Below are positions 6,158 to 7,770 of a stretch of DNA of 7,770 bases, piece after piece. Within the stretch, counting starts at the first letter, position 1; each line of letters starts with the position of its first letter. The notes under the pieces were generated by a model, which searched no databases, was not told the DNA's origin, and saw only the letters and a program-made list of their open reading frames with translations. The DNA comes from Thiotrichaceae bacterium. GTDB taxonomy: Bacteria; Pseudomonadota; Gammaproteobacteria; SZUA-229. A program made the translations under genes and the position numbers. The stretch is from the NCBI GenBank assembly GCA_002746365.1, contig NVWZ01000007.1:123730-131499 (forward strand). Reading direction: 5' to 3'.

Positions 6158-7405
6158 TTATTCATAGCGCAGGGCTTCAGCCGGCAAGGTACGCGAAGCG
6201 CGCCAGGCAGGATAAATAGTGGCCAGTATGGTGACTGAAAATGCTGATAAGGCATAAGTAACAACTTCACTCACTTTTACATCTGCAGTAATGTCACTGA
6301 TGTAATACACATCATTGGGTAAGAAGTCGGTACTGAAAAGTTGCTCTAACCAGGAAACGATTTCAAAGACATTGAGTGCAACAGGCACACCCGCACCGAC
6401 ACCCAGTAAGGTACCAAAGAAACCGATGAATGCGCCCTGTATGATAAATATCGTCATGATGCTGGATGGGCGCATACCTAAAGCACGTAAAATGGCGATA
6501 TCTGATTCTTTATCTGTAACGGTCATCATCAAGGTAGAAACAATGTTCAAGGCAGCCACAGAAACCATCATTAATAAGATAATAAACATCACGGTTTTTT
6601 CAGTCTGCAATGCTCTAAAAAAGTTTTTGTGTTGAGTAGACCAGTCTCTTACCCAATAATCTTCACCAAAGTTACTTTCAATTTTTCGTGTGATACGCGG
6701 TGCATCAAATAGATCGGTCAGTTTTAATCGAACGCCATTGACTTTATCTTTATAACTGAACAATTTTGACGCATCTTCTAAGTGGATATACGCCATGGCG
6801 GAATCGTATTGATGCATACCGACTTCAAATACGCCCACTACTTTAAAGCGACGTAAGCGAGGCATGATGCCCACCGCCGTAATGCTTGCCTGCGGTGTAA
6901 TAGCGGTAACACGGTCACCTTCATAGACACCTAACGTATTGGCCAGTTCGCGGCCAATAATAATGCCGTACTCACCTGCTTTTAAATCAAAAAGACTGCC
7001 TGAAATCATTTTTGAAGCAACTGTTGAGACCTTACTCTCCATTTCTGGCTCAATACCTCTAATCAACGAGCCACTGACACGACGACCATTAGAAAGCATG
7101 ACTTCTTTTCTAATATAGGGCGCTGCCGCAACCACCTCTTCATCTTGTGTTACTTTTTCGAGGATAGCAGGCCAATCACGTAAGTATCCGTCGTAGCCAC
7201 TGATAGTGGCATGAGAAGTCATACTTAATGTACGGTCACGCAACTCATTGCCAAAACCATTCATAACGGATAACACAACGATCAGTGAAAACACACCCAG
7301 TGCAACACCCGAAATTGAAATAAAGGATATGAATGAAACATAATGACTCTTGCGTTTAGCACGAATGTAACGCAGGCCGATAAACAGTTCTTTTGGTTGA
7401 AACAT
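6158..7405 (-). CDS. Lipoprotein-releasing permease, LolC/LolE family (probably LolF type)
   Basis: The inner-membrane permease of the Lol exporter, 415 residues. The N-terminus FQPKELFIGLRYIRAKRK is followed by TM1 (about 24-48, ending VLSVMNGF). A large periplasmic domain (about 50-270) comes next, then TM2 (272-296), TM3 (315-343) and TM4 (380-402), ending in the family signature TLPAEALRYE. The segment P171 to P182 has the proline-bounded layout of the LolC Hook that binds LolA, while FEVGMHQYDSAMAYIHLEDA (193-212) and EKTVMFIILLMMVSVAALNI look closer to LolE. With only one permease gene before lolD, a homodimeric LolF arrangement is likely; lolC is the usual automated name. It starts 13 nt after the upstream gene's stop with a poor ribosome site, indicating one operon. 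Confidence 0.9.
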   Translation of the reverse strand: MFQPKELFIGLRYIRAKRKSHYVSFISFISISGVALGVFSLIVVLSVMNGFGNELRDRTLSMTSHATISGYDGYLRDWPAILEKVTQDEEVVAAAPYIRKEVMLSNGRRVSGSLIRGIEPEMESKVSTVASKMISGSLFDLKAGEYGIIIGRELANTLGVYEGDRVTAITPQASITAVGIMPRLRRFKVVGVFEVGMHQYDSAMAYIHLEDASKLFSYKDKVNGVRLKLTDLFDAPRITRKIESNFGEDYWVRDWSTQHKNFFRALQTEKTVMFIILLMMVSVAALNIVSTLMMTVTDKESDIAILRALGMRPSSIMTIFIIQGAFIGFFGTLLGVGAGVPVALNVFEIVSWLEQLFSTDFLPNDVYYISDITADVKVSEVVTYALSAFSVTILATIYPAWRASRTLPAEALRYE

Positions 7406-7418
7406 TTAGATCAAAGTC

Positions 7419-7770
7419 TCAACGAATTAGTTTACGTGATTTTAAATCAGCGATAATTAAACTTGAAATATCGTTTATTGCTTGCTCCATAGAATCTGGC
7501 GCAAAGGTTTTACTTCTGGTTGTCCAGACTAGTTCTCCAGACTTAACATCATATAAATTCGACTCAAGTACGTAGGTTCGCTCTTCAGTATAATATCCCG
7601 GTTGCTGAACATAAGCTGTTACATAACCGTGGTAGCCATACATACCACCATAATGAGGTCGATTGTAATAGGCTGAACTATAAACAGGCTGATAATCCAT
7701 TGAAGGACGATAGATATCCTCTTCTTCAATAGAAACGACATGTGTTACCAATACCGCATCAATATCACTG
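7419..7770 (-). CDS. Tyrosine-rich putative lipoprotein, C-terminal part
   Basis: The frame is open to the right edge, so the N-terminus and any signal peptide or lipobox lie outside the window; a TTG at 7751 is probably internal. The visible ~117 residues read SDIDAVLVTHVVSIEEED, then a tyrosine-rich segment of 47 residues with 13 tyrosines (pattern YGGMYGYHGY and PGYY), then LESNLYDVKSGELVWTTRSKTF and an amphipathic C-terminal helix ending DLKSRKLIR. The strand pair around TNLYDVxxGxLVW, followed by a helix, is typical of conserved proteobacterial outer-membrane lipoproteins of the DUF4136-like kind, whose function is not known. The gene is 13 nt upstream of the Lol permease in the same direction, which fits a lipoprotein and its exporter being expressed together. 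The lipoprotein assignment rests on resemblance, since the signal sequence is not visible. Confidence 0.6.
   Translation of the reverse strand, partial: SDIDAVLVTHVVSIEEEDIYRPSMDYQPVYSSAYYNRPHYGGMYGYHGYVTAYVQQPGYYTEERTYVLESNLYDVKSGELVWTTRSKTFAPDSMEQAINDISSLIIADLKSRKLIR

Noticed and set aside
1..7770. CRISPR array, tRNA, rRNA, insertion sequence or integration site
   Set aside because: No regularly spaced repeats, cloverleaf-like sequence, transposase frame or flanking duplications were seen.

Overview
The window comes from a Gram-negative proteobacterium of moderate GC content, most likely a gammaproteobacterium. The evidence is an outer-membrane lipoprotein-sorting exporter (LolC/E-type permease plus LolD, with the LolD block FIYQFHHLLPEF) and proteobacterial-type HdeD, UspA and DUF1269 proteins. 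Species cannot be fixed from the sequence.

Positions 1-5340 form a stress and central-carbon island. It starts with the 3' end of an HdeD/DUF308 membrane protein, which overlaps a full-length enolase by 4 nt (ATGA). A small glycine-rich membrane-hairpin protein of unknown function follows 12 nt later. Next come a UspA-family universal stress protein, a convergent DUF1269 protein on the minus strand, and a divergently oriented YvlD/holin-4-type membrane protein in front of a roughly 310-nt AT-rich intergenic region. Directly after the YvlD stop codon lies a truncated acetate kinase N-terminus, which I read as a pseudogene. The island ends with a complete class I fructose-1,6-bisphosphate aldolase. 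Two intact glycolytic enzymes and an acetate kinase relic interleaved with envelope and cytoplasmic stress proteins suggest a locus for fermentative or low-energy survival, with the enolase and aldolase probably acting as alternative isozymes. That functional reading is inference.

Positions 5467-7770 are a separate minus-strand operon. It reads from the right edge as the C-terminal part of a tyrosine-rich putative lipoprotein, then a LolC/LolE-family permease, then the ATPase LolD. No second permease gene lies downstream of lolD in the window, and the permease carries features of both LolC and LolE, so this looks like a LolF-type homodimeric exporter that hands lipoproteins to LolA.

No tRNA, rRNA, CRISPR array, insertion sequence or convincing intrinsic terminator was seen. 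Promoters could not be called with confidence. The strongest candidates for undescribed biology are the acetate kinase relic, the altered active-site loop of the enolase, and the stress/glycolysis gene association.
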